DNA from: Bacteroidales bacterium | GTDB lineage: Bacteria; Bacteroidota; Bacteroidia; Bacteroidales; WCHB1-69 | Assembly: GCA_024685175.1 (NCBI GenBank) | Contig: JAIKWD010000012.1 | Coordinates: forward strand, 144,694-208,693 | Reading direction: 5' to 3' | Length of the DNA stretch: 64,000 nucleotides | Part shown: piece by piece, positions 25,894 through 33,625 of the stretch | Position numbering within the stretch: the first letter of the stretch is position 1 | Layout: each line of letters begins with the position of its first letter | Program-made: the position numbers and the translations under genes | The notes under the pieces: generated by a model | The model's input: the letters and a program-made list of their open reading frames with translations, nothing else | Database searches by the model: none | Told to the model about the DNA's origin: nothing

Positions 25894-27942
25894 CTACTTG
25901 ACCGTGCTTCCTTCTTTGACGGGCTTTTGCGGTTGTACGAGGGCGAGTACGCCGTCGGCGTTCTCGGCCATCAGAATCATACCGTGGGATTCCACGCCCT
26001 TGATGTTTTTCGGGGCGAGGTTCACCAGCATAAGCACCTGTTTGCCCACGAGCGTTTCCGGCTCGTAGTATTCTGCGATGCCCGAAACAATCTCGCGTGT
26101 GTCAATGCCCGTGTTCACCTTCAACTTGAGTAGTTTCTTGGTCTTAGCCACCTTCTCGGCTGCCAGCACGGTGACTACGCGCAGGTCCATTTTCTGGAAC
26201 TCCTCGAACGAAACCTCCTCCTTTGCGGGTTCTGCTTCGGCGGTGGCAATCTCGTTGGCTTTTTTGGTGTCTTCCAACTTCTGGACTTGCTTGGCGATGG
26301 TCTCGTCATCAATCTTCTCAAAGAGATATTCGGCGGGGTTGAGTTGGGCGCCCACTTTCAGAAGGTCGGCGCGACCGCCGTCCTGCCAGTTTTTGGTATC
26401 GATATTGAGGATTTGTTGCAGTTTCTTGGCGGTGAAGGGCAGGAACGGTTCGCAGAGCACGGAGAGGGAGGCGCAAATCTGCAACGACAGGTGCAGGATG
26501 GTCTTCACGGCCTCGGGGTCCTCTTTCTGCTTCTTCCACGGCTCGGTATCGGTGAGATACTTGTTGCCGATGCGGGCGAGGTTCATAAACTCCTGCAGGG
26601 CTTCGCGGAAACGATAGTGTTCGATGGAGTTGCCGATGAGATTGGGGAACTCCGCCATCTTGGCCACGATCTCTTTTTCATAATCGGAATACTCGCCGGC
26701 TTTGGGCACGATGCCGCCGTAGTATTTGTGGGTGAGCACCACGGTACGGTTCACGAAGTTGCCGAAAATGGCGAGCAGTTCGTTGTTGTTGCGTGCCTGG
26801 AAGTCGGCCCAAGTGAAGTCGGCGTCTTTGGTCTCGGGCGCGATGGCGGTCAGCGTATAGCGCAACACGTCCTGTTTGCCCGGGAAGTCCTCCACGTATT
26901 CGTGAGCCCACACGGCCCAGTTGCGGGAGGTGGATATCTTGTCGCCTTCGAGGTTCAGGAACTCGTTGGCGGGCACGTTGTCGGGCAGGATGTAGGAACC
27001 GTCGGCCTTGAGCATACAGGGGAAGATAATGCAGTGGAAGACGATGTTGTCCTTACCGATGAAGTGGACCAGTTGCGTCTCTTGGTCTTTCCACCACGGC
27101 TGCCAGTCGGTGTGATGTGCCTCGGCCCATTCCTTGGTGGCGGAGATGTAGCCGATGGGAGCGTCGAACCAGACGTAGAGCACCTTGCCATCGGCATTTT
27201 CCAAGGGCACTTTCACACCCCAGTTGAGGTCGCGGGTGACGGCGCGGGGTTGCAAGCCCTGTTCAATCCACGACTTGCACTGACCGTAAACCGTCGGGCG
27301 CCAATCGTCCTTATGTCCCTTGAGAATCCACTCGCGAAGCCACGGATCGTATTGGTCCAGAGGCAGATACCAATGTTTCGTCTCGCGCAGCACGGGCGTG
27401 TTGCCGCTGAGCGCCGATTTGGGATCTATGAGATCGGTGGCGCTGAGCGAAGTACCACACACCTCGCATTGGTCACCATAGGCGTGCTCGTTCTTGCAGT
27501 GCGGACACGTGCCAGTAATGTAGCGGTCGGCGAGGAACTGTTTGGCCTCCTCGTCGTAGTATTGCATCGTGGTCTTTTCGATGAGTTTCCCTTCGTCGTG
27601 CAATTTCTTGAAATAGGCGGCGGCCGTTTCGTGATGCGTGGGGTTGGAAGTCCGGGAGTAGATATCGAATGAGATGCCGAGGTCTTCGAACGATTTCTTG
27701 ATGATGCTATGGTAGCGATCCACGATGTCCTGTGGGGTCACGCCCTCCTTGCGAGCCTTGATGGTGATGGGCACGCCGTGTTCGTCGGAGCCTCCGATGA
27801 AAAGGACATCCTTGCCGTTGTTACGCAGGTATCGGACATAAATGTCAGCGGGGATGTATACGCCGGCGAGATGGCCGATATGCACCGGACCGTTGGCGTA
27901 TGGAAGGGCGGAAGTAATCGTGTATCGTTTGGGGTTTTTCAT
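25894..27942 (-). CDS. metG: Methionyl-tRNA synthetase
   Basis: 682 residues. Class I signature HIGH at 21-24, zinc knuckle [18 protein letters not shown], and a KMSKS-type loop reading KISTS near residue 333. The anticodon-binding helical domain is followed by a Lys/Glu linker (about 555-580) and a C-terminal EMAPII/OB-fold tRNA-binding domain (about 580-682, [14 protein letters not shown]), which normally dimerises the enzyme. It charges initiator and elongator tRNA-Met in the cytosol. Promoter at 27969. Confidence 0.97.
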   Translation of the reverse strand: MKNPKRYTITSALPYANGPVHIGHLAGVYIPADIYVRYLRNNGKDVLFIGGSDEHGVPITIKARKEGVTPQDIVDRYHSIIKKSFEDLGISFDIYSRTSNPTHHETAAAYFKKLHDEGKLIEKTTMQYYDEEAKQFLADRYITGTCPHCKNEHAYGDQCEVCGTSLSATDLIDPKSALSGNTPVLRETKHWYLPLDQYDPWLREWILKGHKDDWRPTVYGQCKSWIEQGLQPRAVTRDLNWGVKVPLENADGKVLYVWFDAPIGYISATKEWAEAHHTDWQPWWKDQETQLVHFIGKDNIVFHCIIFPCMLKADGSYILPDNVPANEFLNLEGDKISTSRNWAVWAHEYVEDFPGKQDVLRYTLTAIAPETKDADFTWADFQARNNNELLAIFGNFVNRTVVLTHKYYGGIVPKAGEYSDYEKEIVAKMAEFPNLIGNSIEHYRFREALQEFMNLARIGNKYLTDTEPWKKQKEDPEAVKTILHLSLQICASLSVLCEPFLPFTAKKLQQILNIDTKNWQDGGRADLLKVGAQLNPAEYLFEKIDDETIAKQVQKLEDTKKANEIATAEAEPAKEEVSFEEFQKMDLRVVTVLAAEKVAKTKKLLKLKVNTGIDTREIVSGIAEYYEPETLVGKQVLMLVNLAPKNIKGVESHGMILMAENADGVLALVQPQKPVKEGSTVK

Positions 27943-27965
27943 ATCGTTTGTTTTTGGAAATCAGG

Positions 27966-27989
27966 CCGCAAAATTACGAAATTTTGCGG
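27966..27989. promoter_or_regulatory. metG -7 box inside a perfect inverted repeat
   Basis: TAATTTTG on the minus strand (27976-27969) is a valid -7 box. It lies in CCGCAAAATT and AATTTTGCGG, perfect 10-base arms around ACGA. The symmetry could bind a dimeric regulator or be chance. Confidence 0.5.
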
Positions 27990-28017
27990 TAGAGACAACG
28001 CATGCGCTGTTCCTACC
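27988..28017. repeat. Degenerate GTAGAGAC-family palindrome upstream of metG
   Basis: Two 15-base arms, GGTAGAGACAACGCA and the complement of GGTAGGAACAGCGCA, agree at 12 of 15 positions; all three differences are transitions. Shares the GTAGAGAC end and size with the perfect copies at 33928 and 34144. Confidence 0.6.
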
Positions 28018-28066
28018 AAACGTTTTAGGGTCAATTTTTCCCATTTGCCCTGTCCAGGTTGTTTTT

Positions 28067-29170
28067 TTAAACGTACATAATGGCAAGGGTCACAGCGACG
28101 GTGCAGAGCAGGACGGAGATGGTAACAAACCATTTTTCCTGGGCAGGCGAGAAATTGGTACCCAAGTATTTGAAGTCCTCGAAGTTCTTGCGTTTCCACT
28201 TGTCCAAGTTGTCCCGAATCCATTGGGCGAGAGCCACGAGGTCCAGTTTCGGGTTTTGGGTGAGGTATTGTCGCGTGGCCACGGAAAGGGTGGGGACATC
28301 CATCCAACTGAAGGCGTCGCTCCACTTCACGGTGCCGTCCTTGTCAACGCCGATGCAGACCACAAATTCGTTCTGGTTGCCGCCTTCCCAGTAGGCGCGC
28401 TGCAGCTCGGCAGCCTCCACGCCCTGCTTGGTTGCGTCGAACAATAGCACAAAGACGTGGATTTCGTGTCTTTCCCCACAAAAGGCGTTGAGTCGTTGGA
28501 AGGCTTCTTGGGCGTCAGCGGTGACCAAGTCCACGTCGGGTTGCTCCAACACCACTTTCTGATCGTAGTACTTGGGTGGTTTGGGATAGTCGAACAGGTG
28601 CTTGTCCTTGACATCTTGCGGTGTGACTTCCCGGAAGCGCATCACCGAATTCGAGTAACGCATGTAGTTGCGGTAGCGGTGACTAAAGGTGAGGGTCTTG
28701 GTGTGCATCTCGTTGTAGTCCCAATGGCACTCCTGACCGCCGCCGCCGGATACGCAGTTGAAATAATAGGTATCAAAATGCTGGATAGGTGTGCCGAACA
28801 AGTTGCACAGCTCTTCGTATTCGCTGTAATTGATGAATTGCCTTTTGCCCGTGTTGAACGTCTGTTCCCAATATTCGGGGTGGGTCACATAGTCGATATA
28901 GGTCTTGGTGCGTACGTTGCCTTTTTCGTCGGAGATCGTCTCTGTGCGCTCCACGCGCTCCACCCATTCGTTGTAGTGCGCCACACTGACCACGTAGGCA
29001 CTGAGAAACTCCACGTCGTTGAGATGCTTGAAGAGCAGTTCCACGATCCAGAGGATCAAGAGCGGGACACCGAGAAACAACAAGAACACCCACCAAATGT
29101 CTGCATTGAACTTGGTGGCGAATAGAATGATGGCGGTGACTACCGGCAACAAATAAGCGAAAAGACGCAT
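28067..29170 (-). CDS. Unknown membrane protein paired with LemA
   Basis: 367 residues. Two membrane helices at the N-terminus (about 3-20 and 27-47) and one at the very C-terminus (about 347-366) bracket a large soluble part. The soluble part includes SGGGGQECHWD and, from about 210 to 330, an alpha/beta region (VHFVLLFDATKQG-like strand-helix pattern ending KLDLVALAQWIRDNLD) that recalls TPM-type domains often encoded next to lemA. I cannot assign a named family. It starts 6 bases after the LemA stop, so the two are cotranscribed. Confidence 0.75.
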   Translation of the reverse strand: MRLFAYLLPVVTAIILFATKFNADIWWVFLLFLGVPLLILWIVELLFKHLNDVEFLSAYVVSVAHYNEWVERVERTETISDEKGNVRTKTYIDYVTHPEYWEQTFNTGKRQFINYSEYEELCNLFGTPIQHFDTYYFNCVSGGGGQECHWDYNEMHTKTLTFSHRYRNYMRYSNSVMRFREVTPQDVKDKHLFDYPKPPKYYDQKVVLEQPDVDLVTADAQEAFQRLNAFCGERHEIHVFVLLFDATKQGVEAAELQRAYWEGGNQNEFVVCIGVDKDGTVKWSDAFSWMDVPTLSVATRQYLTQNPKLDLVALAQWIRDNLDKWKRKNFEDFKYLGTNFSPAQEKWFVTISVLLCTVAVTLAIMYV

Positions 29171-29176
29171 AGGAAA

Positions 29177-29707
29177 CTATTCCTTGTTGGCAAAAACAGT
29201 TACGTCGTCGTCAATGCGAGTCTCCTGGACGGACTTGGTCCGAGTGGAAGAAATGACCTCGTATTCAATCTTTTGCTTGTTGGAGATGAAGTACTTGGCC
29301 GGCATTTGCTCGATGAGTGTCTCGCGTTGGCGAAGTACGTCCAACATACGCTGTTGGGCATTCTGGAAATGGGTGCGCTCCACCTCGATAGACTGCATCA
29401 GGTCGGAGTAGAGCGATGTGTCGAAATCCGGATTGTCTTCCGTAATCCACTTCATCATACTCTCTTGATCGTTGGAATAGCGTCCGCCGATGAGTTCGGG
29501 GTAGATTTTCTCGAACGCCTCGCGATACTTGTCGCTCACTTCGGCTTTCTGTTGAATAATCTTCCACATCGTGTCGTGCACGCTCTCAATAACGCCGCGC
29601 TGGGCCTCGCTCTCCTTGCGAAGGGCTATCTCTCGGTTGTTGTAATAGAAATAAAGGATGATAAACAGTAAGACCAGTACTGCAATAATGATAAGAACAA
29701 TTAACAT
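29177..29707 (-). CDS. LemA family protein
   Basis: 176 residues. One N-terminal membrane helix (1-22) and a long helical bundle with the LemA-like pattern YREAFEKIYPELIGG, then FQNAQQRMLDVLRQRETLIE and the late IPA-like segment QMPAKYFISNK. Such proteins anchor to the inner membrane with an outer helical domain; the biochemical role is not settled. Leads a two-gene operon with its own promoter at 29737. Confidence 0.65.
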   Translation of the reverse strand: MLIVLIIIAVLVLLFIILYFYYNNREIALRKESEAQRGVIESVHDTMWKIIQQKAEVSDKYREAFEKIYPELIGGRYSNDQESMMKWITEDNPDFDTSLYSDLMQSIEVERTHFQNAQQRMLDVLRQRETLIEQMPAKYFISNKQKIEYEVISSTRTKSVQETRIDDDVTVFANKE

Positions 29708-29736
29708 AATGGTATTTTTAAGTTAAAATTCTACCG

Positions 29737-29744
29737 CAAAAATA
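29737..29744 (-). promoter_or_regulatory. -7 box of the lemA-type operon
   Basis: TATTTTTG on the minus strand, about 30 bases ahead of the LemA start. It lies 21 bases from the divergent promoter at 29765. Confidence 0.65.
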
Positions 29745-29764
29745 CTAAATAAATGATAATTGAT

Positions 29765-29772
29765 TATTTTTG
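29765..29772 (+). promoter_or_regulatory. -7 box of the esterase gene
   Basis: TATTTTTG, 22 bases ahead of the esterase ATG. Confidence 0.65.
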
Positions 29773-29794
29773 CTTTTTCTAAAAATCAATAATA

Positions 29795-30898
29795 ATGAGA
29801 AAATCGTTTAATATTTTGAAAATCATATCATTATGTTCCATATTGCTGGCTGTGGGCACGGTTTGGGCACAGACAGAGACTTTTGAATGGCAAGGAGTGC
29901 AACGACAATATTTAATACGCACCCCCTCATCAATGGAGGGACAGACTCCTGTTTTGTACTTTTTGCATGGGTTGGGTGACAATATCACTCGTTGCGACCA
30001 AGAGTTCAATTTCGCCCAATTGGCTGAAGAGTTTGGCTGGGTTATTGTTGTACCGCAAGCTCGCAATCTAGGCATCGGCAATATGTGGAACGCCGGACTC
30101 ATACCCAGTAGCGTTGACGATGCGGGGTTTTTGTTAGCATTACTTGACACCCTCACCCTACGGTATAATTTAAATCCCGATAGTGTTTTCTTTACCGGTT
30201 TTTCGATGGGTGGTTTCATGACGCACAAGATGGCCATCGAGCACGGGGACCGTTTCACCGCCGGTGCACCGGTCAGCGGTTTGATCACCACGTCCCTCGC
30301 CGCCCAGACACCTGTTGCACCCGTGCGAATGTTGCATATTCACGGTGACAACGATGCCGTGGTGGGCTACGATGGCAACTCTTCCGCCTTTGGCGGAGCA
30401 CTCGGCATAAGCGTAGAGGCCATCTTGGACTTTTGGAAGGCGGCTAATGGTTGCAATGGCGAACCGCATGTGGACACAATGCCCGATACACATAACGATG
30501 GCCTGCGGTTTATACATTACACCTATAATTGTGGCACCGACTTCCAATTTCTCAAGGTTATCGGTGGTACTCATACTTGGTATTATAATGATAATCAATA
30601 CGATGTCAATTACTGGCACGTGATTCACGACTTTTTCGAGGGCAAAGATTTCAGTCCGAGCGGCCTTCATGATTCCCAAAAGGTGGGTTTACGGGTGGCT
30701 CCCAACCCTTCCGACGGATTATATAACGTGGAGGTAGGGATTGCCACGACCATAACCGTAATTGACCAGCAAGGTCGTATCGTGCTTACAAAACAGATAG
30801 AATCAGGCGTTTCTCAGCTAGACCTACGACACCTTTCCGAGGGTGTGTACAATATACGTACCACCGAAGGCAAAACAACCAAAGTTGTAGTACTGTAA
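29795..30898 (+). CDS. Secreted alpha/beta-hydrolase esterase with T9SS type A sorting domain
   Basis: 367 residues with signal peptide (1-25, ending VWAQ). The hydrolase domain resembles the LpqC/PHB-depolymerase/feruloyl-esterase group: oxyanion segment YFLHGLGDN, nucleophile Ser137 in FTGFSMGGFMT, and the late His in GGTHTWYY. The last 75 residues are a type A T9SS domain (VAPNPSDGLYNVEV, then GRIVLTKQI, ending TTKVVVL), so the protein is exported through the type IX system. Likely an esterase acting on plant or polymer esters. The stop is 2 bases from the convergent GH97 stop. Confidence 0.87.
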   Translation: MRKSFNILKIISLCSILLAVGTVWAQTETFEWQGVQRQYLIRTPSSMEGQTPVLYFLHGLGDNITRCDQEFNFAQLAEEFGWVIVVPQARNLGIGNMWNAGLIPSSVDDAGFLLALLDTLTLRYNLNPDSVFFTGFSMGGFMTHKMAIEHGDRFTAGAPVSGLITTSLAAQTPVAPVRMLHIHGDNDAVVGYDGNSSAFGGALGISVEAILDFWKAANGCNGEPHVDTMPDTHNDGLRFIHYTYNCGTDFQFLKVIGGTHTWYYNDNQYDVNYWHVIHDFFEGKDFSPSGLHDSQKVGLRVAPNPSDGLYNVEVGIATTITVIDQQGRIVLTKQIESGVSQLDLRHLSEGVYNIRTTEGKTTKVVVL

Positions 30899-30900
30899 GA

Positions 30901-33204
30901 TTACAATTCCCTTATGGACACGGCCATTCCGCCGCCACGAGCCATGTGCAGTTTCAGCACGCTCTTGGAAGTCACCTTTTTCTTGGTGATGGTATAGGCC
31001 TGCGGGTTGGTCTCGTAGTCGGCGTCGGGGGCGTCGGCATAGATGACGGCCTCGTAGTTGGTCTTGGGCCTCAAGAAATCGAGTTTGACGGCCACATCGC
31101 GAGCGGTCTCGTCGGTAATGCCACCGATGTACCACACGTCGCGCGCCTTGGCACCGGCAAGATCTTTGGCCGTGGCGTTGTCAGGCAGGGCATACACGAA
31201 TTTCGTCACACTGTTCACGACGTTCTTTTTGCCGTCGGCTAATGTACCCACCCCTTCGGCGGCCTTGTTCAGCGTCGAGAGCTTGGGATGCCGCGCCGTG
31301 ATGATGTAGTCGCCGGGCTCGGCGGCGATGTAGACGCTCGTGTCCCAATCCACCGCCACATCCTTAATAAACTGGAAGGCGTCCATAAAGCGGGCGTAGT
31401 TCTGCGGCAGGTCGGCAGCCATCTGCAACGGCGAGTAGAAGGTGACGTAGAGTCCGAGTTGGTTGCAGAGGGTGTGGTTCATCTTGTCTTTCCAACCGCC
31501 GCTCTTGTCAAGATACATCTCGAAAATGCCGGGTGTGAAGTCCATCGGACCGCCCTGCAACCGCGTGAACGGGAAGATGGCGGTGTGGCCGGGCTTGATG
31601 GTGCCTCGGAACTCGTTGCCCATCGCACTCTCGTTGCCGATCATATTGGGCCACGTGCGACAGAGTCCCGTGGGACGCACCGCCTCGTGCGCATTCACCA
31701 TAATGTGATGCTTGGCGGCCTCGACTATGGCGTAATGATAGTGGTTGATGATGGGCTGGCTGTAGTGGTATTCGCCGTATGGGATGATACTGCCAACATA
31801 ACCACTCTTCACGGCATCGTAACCATATTGGTTCATCAAATCGTAGGCCTTCTCCATCCAATGCTCGTAGTTGATGGTGGACGAAGAGGTCTCGTGGTGC
31901 ATAATCAACCGGATGCCCTTCTCGTGGGCGTATTGGTTGAGTGCGGGCAAGTCGAAGTCTGGATACGGGGTGATGAAATCGAAGACAAAGTCCTTCTGTT
32001 TGCCGTACCAGTCTTCCCAACCCTCATTCCATCCTTCGATGAGGAGGGCGTCGAAGCCGTTCTCGGAGGCAAAGTCGATGTAACGGCGCACGTTCTCGTT
32101 GTTGGCGGCGTGCTTGCCGTGGGGTTTGGAGCGTGCGTAGTCGGTCACGCCGAGTCGCACGGAGGGATAGTCGAAGGTGTACGACCATTGGCTACGGCCG
32201 GCGATCATCTCCCACCACACGCCCATATATTTGACGGGATGGATCCACGACACGTCGTCAAGCACGCAGGGGTCGTTGAGGTTGAGGACGAGGCGCGAGC
32301 GGAGCACCTCGGTAGCCGAAGTGCAGACCATCACCGTGCGCCACGGGGTGTGGCAGGGCGTCTGCAAGCGGCCCTTGTAGCCCTGGGCGTCGGGGGTAAG
32401 GTGGGTGGTCAGCACAAAGTTTTGATCATCCAGATCGAGGTTGGTGGTGGGATAATCCAGCACGGCGGCCTCGTGGATGTTGAGGTACAGACCATCGTCG
32501 GTCTTCATCTGCAAGGCGGTCTGCACGCCCGTGGGCGAGAATTCCTTGCGCGGCCAGCCGCCGGCCTTGCGAATGTCGGGCGCCAGGGCCCGCACCTCGG
32601 AGAGGCGCGACTGCGTAGGGTTGTATTCCTGGGTCGAGTAGTCGCCGGGAATCCACCACGCCGTATGGTCGCCTGTGAGCGCGAACTCCGTTAACTCCTC
32701 CTTGATCCAGAAATAGACCAAGGCGTTCTCCATTGGGAACTCGTAGCGGAAGCCCAGCCCGTCGTCATAGAGGCGGAAGCGGATTTGCATCACCGTGGCA
32801 CGCTTTTCCGTGGAGTGGTCCATACTCTCGACGGAGCCGACGGGTTGTTCGAGGGTGACGAGCAGTTCGTTATAGTGGTTGCGGATGTTGGCCTCCTCGC
32901 CCCACACGGGCTGCCAGGTCTCGTCGAAGGTGCTGCGGGCAACGTCCTTCAGCACAAAAGCATGGGCCATGTCGTCGCGCCATTCGAGCGTGAAGCCTAG
33001 GTGCGAGGGCAGGATGACAGCCTTGCCGTTCCGGTCTAGCGAATAGACGGGTTTGCCGTCCACCACGGCGAATTTGAGTTCCAACTGGCCGTCGGGACTC
33101 TTCATCATTGCCGCATTTGCAGGCATTTGTCGGGTTTGCGCAAAACCATTTATGGCGAAGATAGCCATTAAGGTTAAGAAAAAGTATTTAAGATTATTTG
33201 TCAT
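30901..33204 (-). CDS. Glycoside hydrolase family 97 (SusB-like)
   Basis: 767 residues with signal peptide (1-22, ending GFAQ). The N-terminal beta-sandwich is followed by the (beta/alpha)8 barrel. The barrel carries MHHETSSSTINYEHWM, YDAVKSGYVG and VNAHEAVRPTGLCRTWPN, closely matching the inverting alpha-glucosidase branch typified by SusB, whose catalytic and calcium-binding glutamates fall in these segments. It would hydrolyse alpha-linked oligosaccharides in the periplasm. No susC/susD pair is adjacent. Convergent with the esterase gene and divergent from the TIGR04076 gene. Confidence 0.93.
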   Translation of the reverse strand: MTNNLKYFFLTLMAIFAINGFAQTRQMPANAAMMKSPDGQLELKFAVVDGKPVYSLDRNGKAVILPSHLGFTLEWRDDMAHAFVLKDVARSTFDETWQPVWGEEANIRNHYNELLVTLEQPVGSVESMDHSTEKRATVMQIRFRLYDDGLGFRYEFPMENALVYFWIKEELTEFALTGDHTAWWIPGDYSTQEYNPTQSRLSEVRALAPDIRKAGGWPRKEFSPTGVQTALQMKTDDGLYLNIHEAAVLDYPTTNLDLDDQNFVLTTHLTPDAQGYKGRLQTPCHTPWRTVMVCTSATEVLRSRLVLNLNDPCVLDDVSWIHPVKYMGVWWEMIAGRSQWSYTFDYPSVRLGVTDYARSKPHGKHAANNENVRRYIDFASENGFDALLIEGWNEGWEDWYGKQKDFVFDFITPYPDFDLPALNQYAHEKGIRLIMHHETSSSTINYEHWMEKAYDLMNQYGYDAVKSGYVGSIIPYGEYHYSQPIINHYHYAIVEAAKHHIMVNAHEAVRPTGLCRTWPNMIGNESAMGNEFRGTIKPGHTAIFPFTRLQGGPMDFTPGIFEMYLDKSGGWKDKMNHTLCNQLGLYVTFYSPLQMAADLPQNYARFMDAFQFIKDVAVDWDTSVYIAAEPGDYIITARHPKLSTLNKAAEGVGTLADGKKNVVNSVTKFVYALPDNATAKDLAGAKARDVWYIGGITDETARDVAVKLDFLRPKTNYEAVIYADAPDADYETNPQAYTITKKKVTSKSVLKLHMARGGGMAVSIREL

Positions 33205-33224
33205 TGAGAAAGGTTTTTATGGAA

Positions 33225-33232
33225 CAAAAGTA
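33225..33232 (-). promoter_or_regulatory. -7 box of the GH97 gene
   Basis: TACTTTTG on the minus strand, 20 bases ahead of the GH97 start, preceded by an A/T run and then by the heptad array. Confidence 0.6.
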
Positions 33233-33241
33233 CGAAAAAAA

Positions 33242-33276
33242 GCAAATAGCAAAGAGCAATTAGCGGATAGCCGATA
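33242..33276. repeat. Heptad array between GH97 and TIGR04076 genes
   Basis: Five units GCAAATA, GCAAAGA, GCAATTA, GCGGATA, GCCGATA, with GC fixed at positions 1-2 and period 7. It sits exactly between two divergent promoters. Confidence 0.75.
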
Positions 33277-33290
33277 ATTAAACATTTTAG

Positions 33291-33298
33291 TATTTTTG
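33291..33298 (+). promoter_or_regulatory. -7 box of the TIGR04076 gene
   Basis: TATTTTTG, 13 bases ahead of the ATG, giving a very short leader. Confidence 0.65.
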
Positions 33299-33311
33299 CG
33301 GAAAACAATCC

Positions 33312-33617
33312 ATGATGAAAAAAGTGAGAATCACGGTCATTCGCAAGGCCTGCTATCCGGATTTGATGGCTCTCTACGAGAACCCCATCGAGCACGCGTG
33401 CGATGTGTGCGAGGGACAGGTCTTTGTCTCCGAGAACGGGCAGCGTCCAGCCAATCTCTGCGAAAGTGCGTGGGGCAGTATGGAGGAGTTTGTTAAGGAG
33501 TTGGCCGCGGGCGGCGGCGACTTTTTCGACGGGTGGATGAAGAATCCTCATTCGGCGATGATCTCCTGCAACGACGGCTTCCGCCCCGTGAGCTTCCTAT
33601 TGGAGACGGAGGAGTAG
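33312..33617 (+). CDS. TIGR04076 family protein
   Basis: 101 residues. It begins KKVRITVIRKACYPDL and has ACDVCEGQVFVSENG and late ISCNDGFRPVSFLLE, the conserved landmarks of this small cysteine-containing family found in anaerobes; function unknown. The cysteines (in KACYP, CDVC, LCES and SCND) could bind a metal. Two start codons lie in tandem; the first is used. The 3' end faces the GH106-like gene with an 8-base gap. Confidence 0.85.
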   Translation: MMKKVRITVIRKACYPDLMALYENPIEHACDVCEGQVFVSENGQRPANLCESAWGSMEEFVKELAAGGGDFFDGWMKNPHSAMISCNDGFRPVSFLLETEE

Positions 33618-33625
33618 GATTTCAT

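Noticed and set aside
26287..27672. 461-codon open frame antisense to metG
   Set aside because: Shadow frame with biased composition; metG on the other strand has all family motifs.
31288..32694. 468-codon open frame antisense to the GH97 gene
   Set aside because: Shadow of a GC-rich coding strand: no promoter, low-complexity Val/Gly/His-rich product, no recognisable domain, and the opposite frame is a clear GH97.
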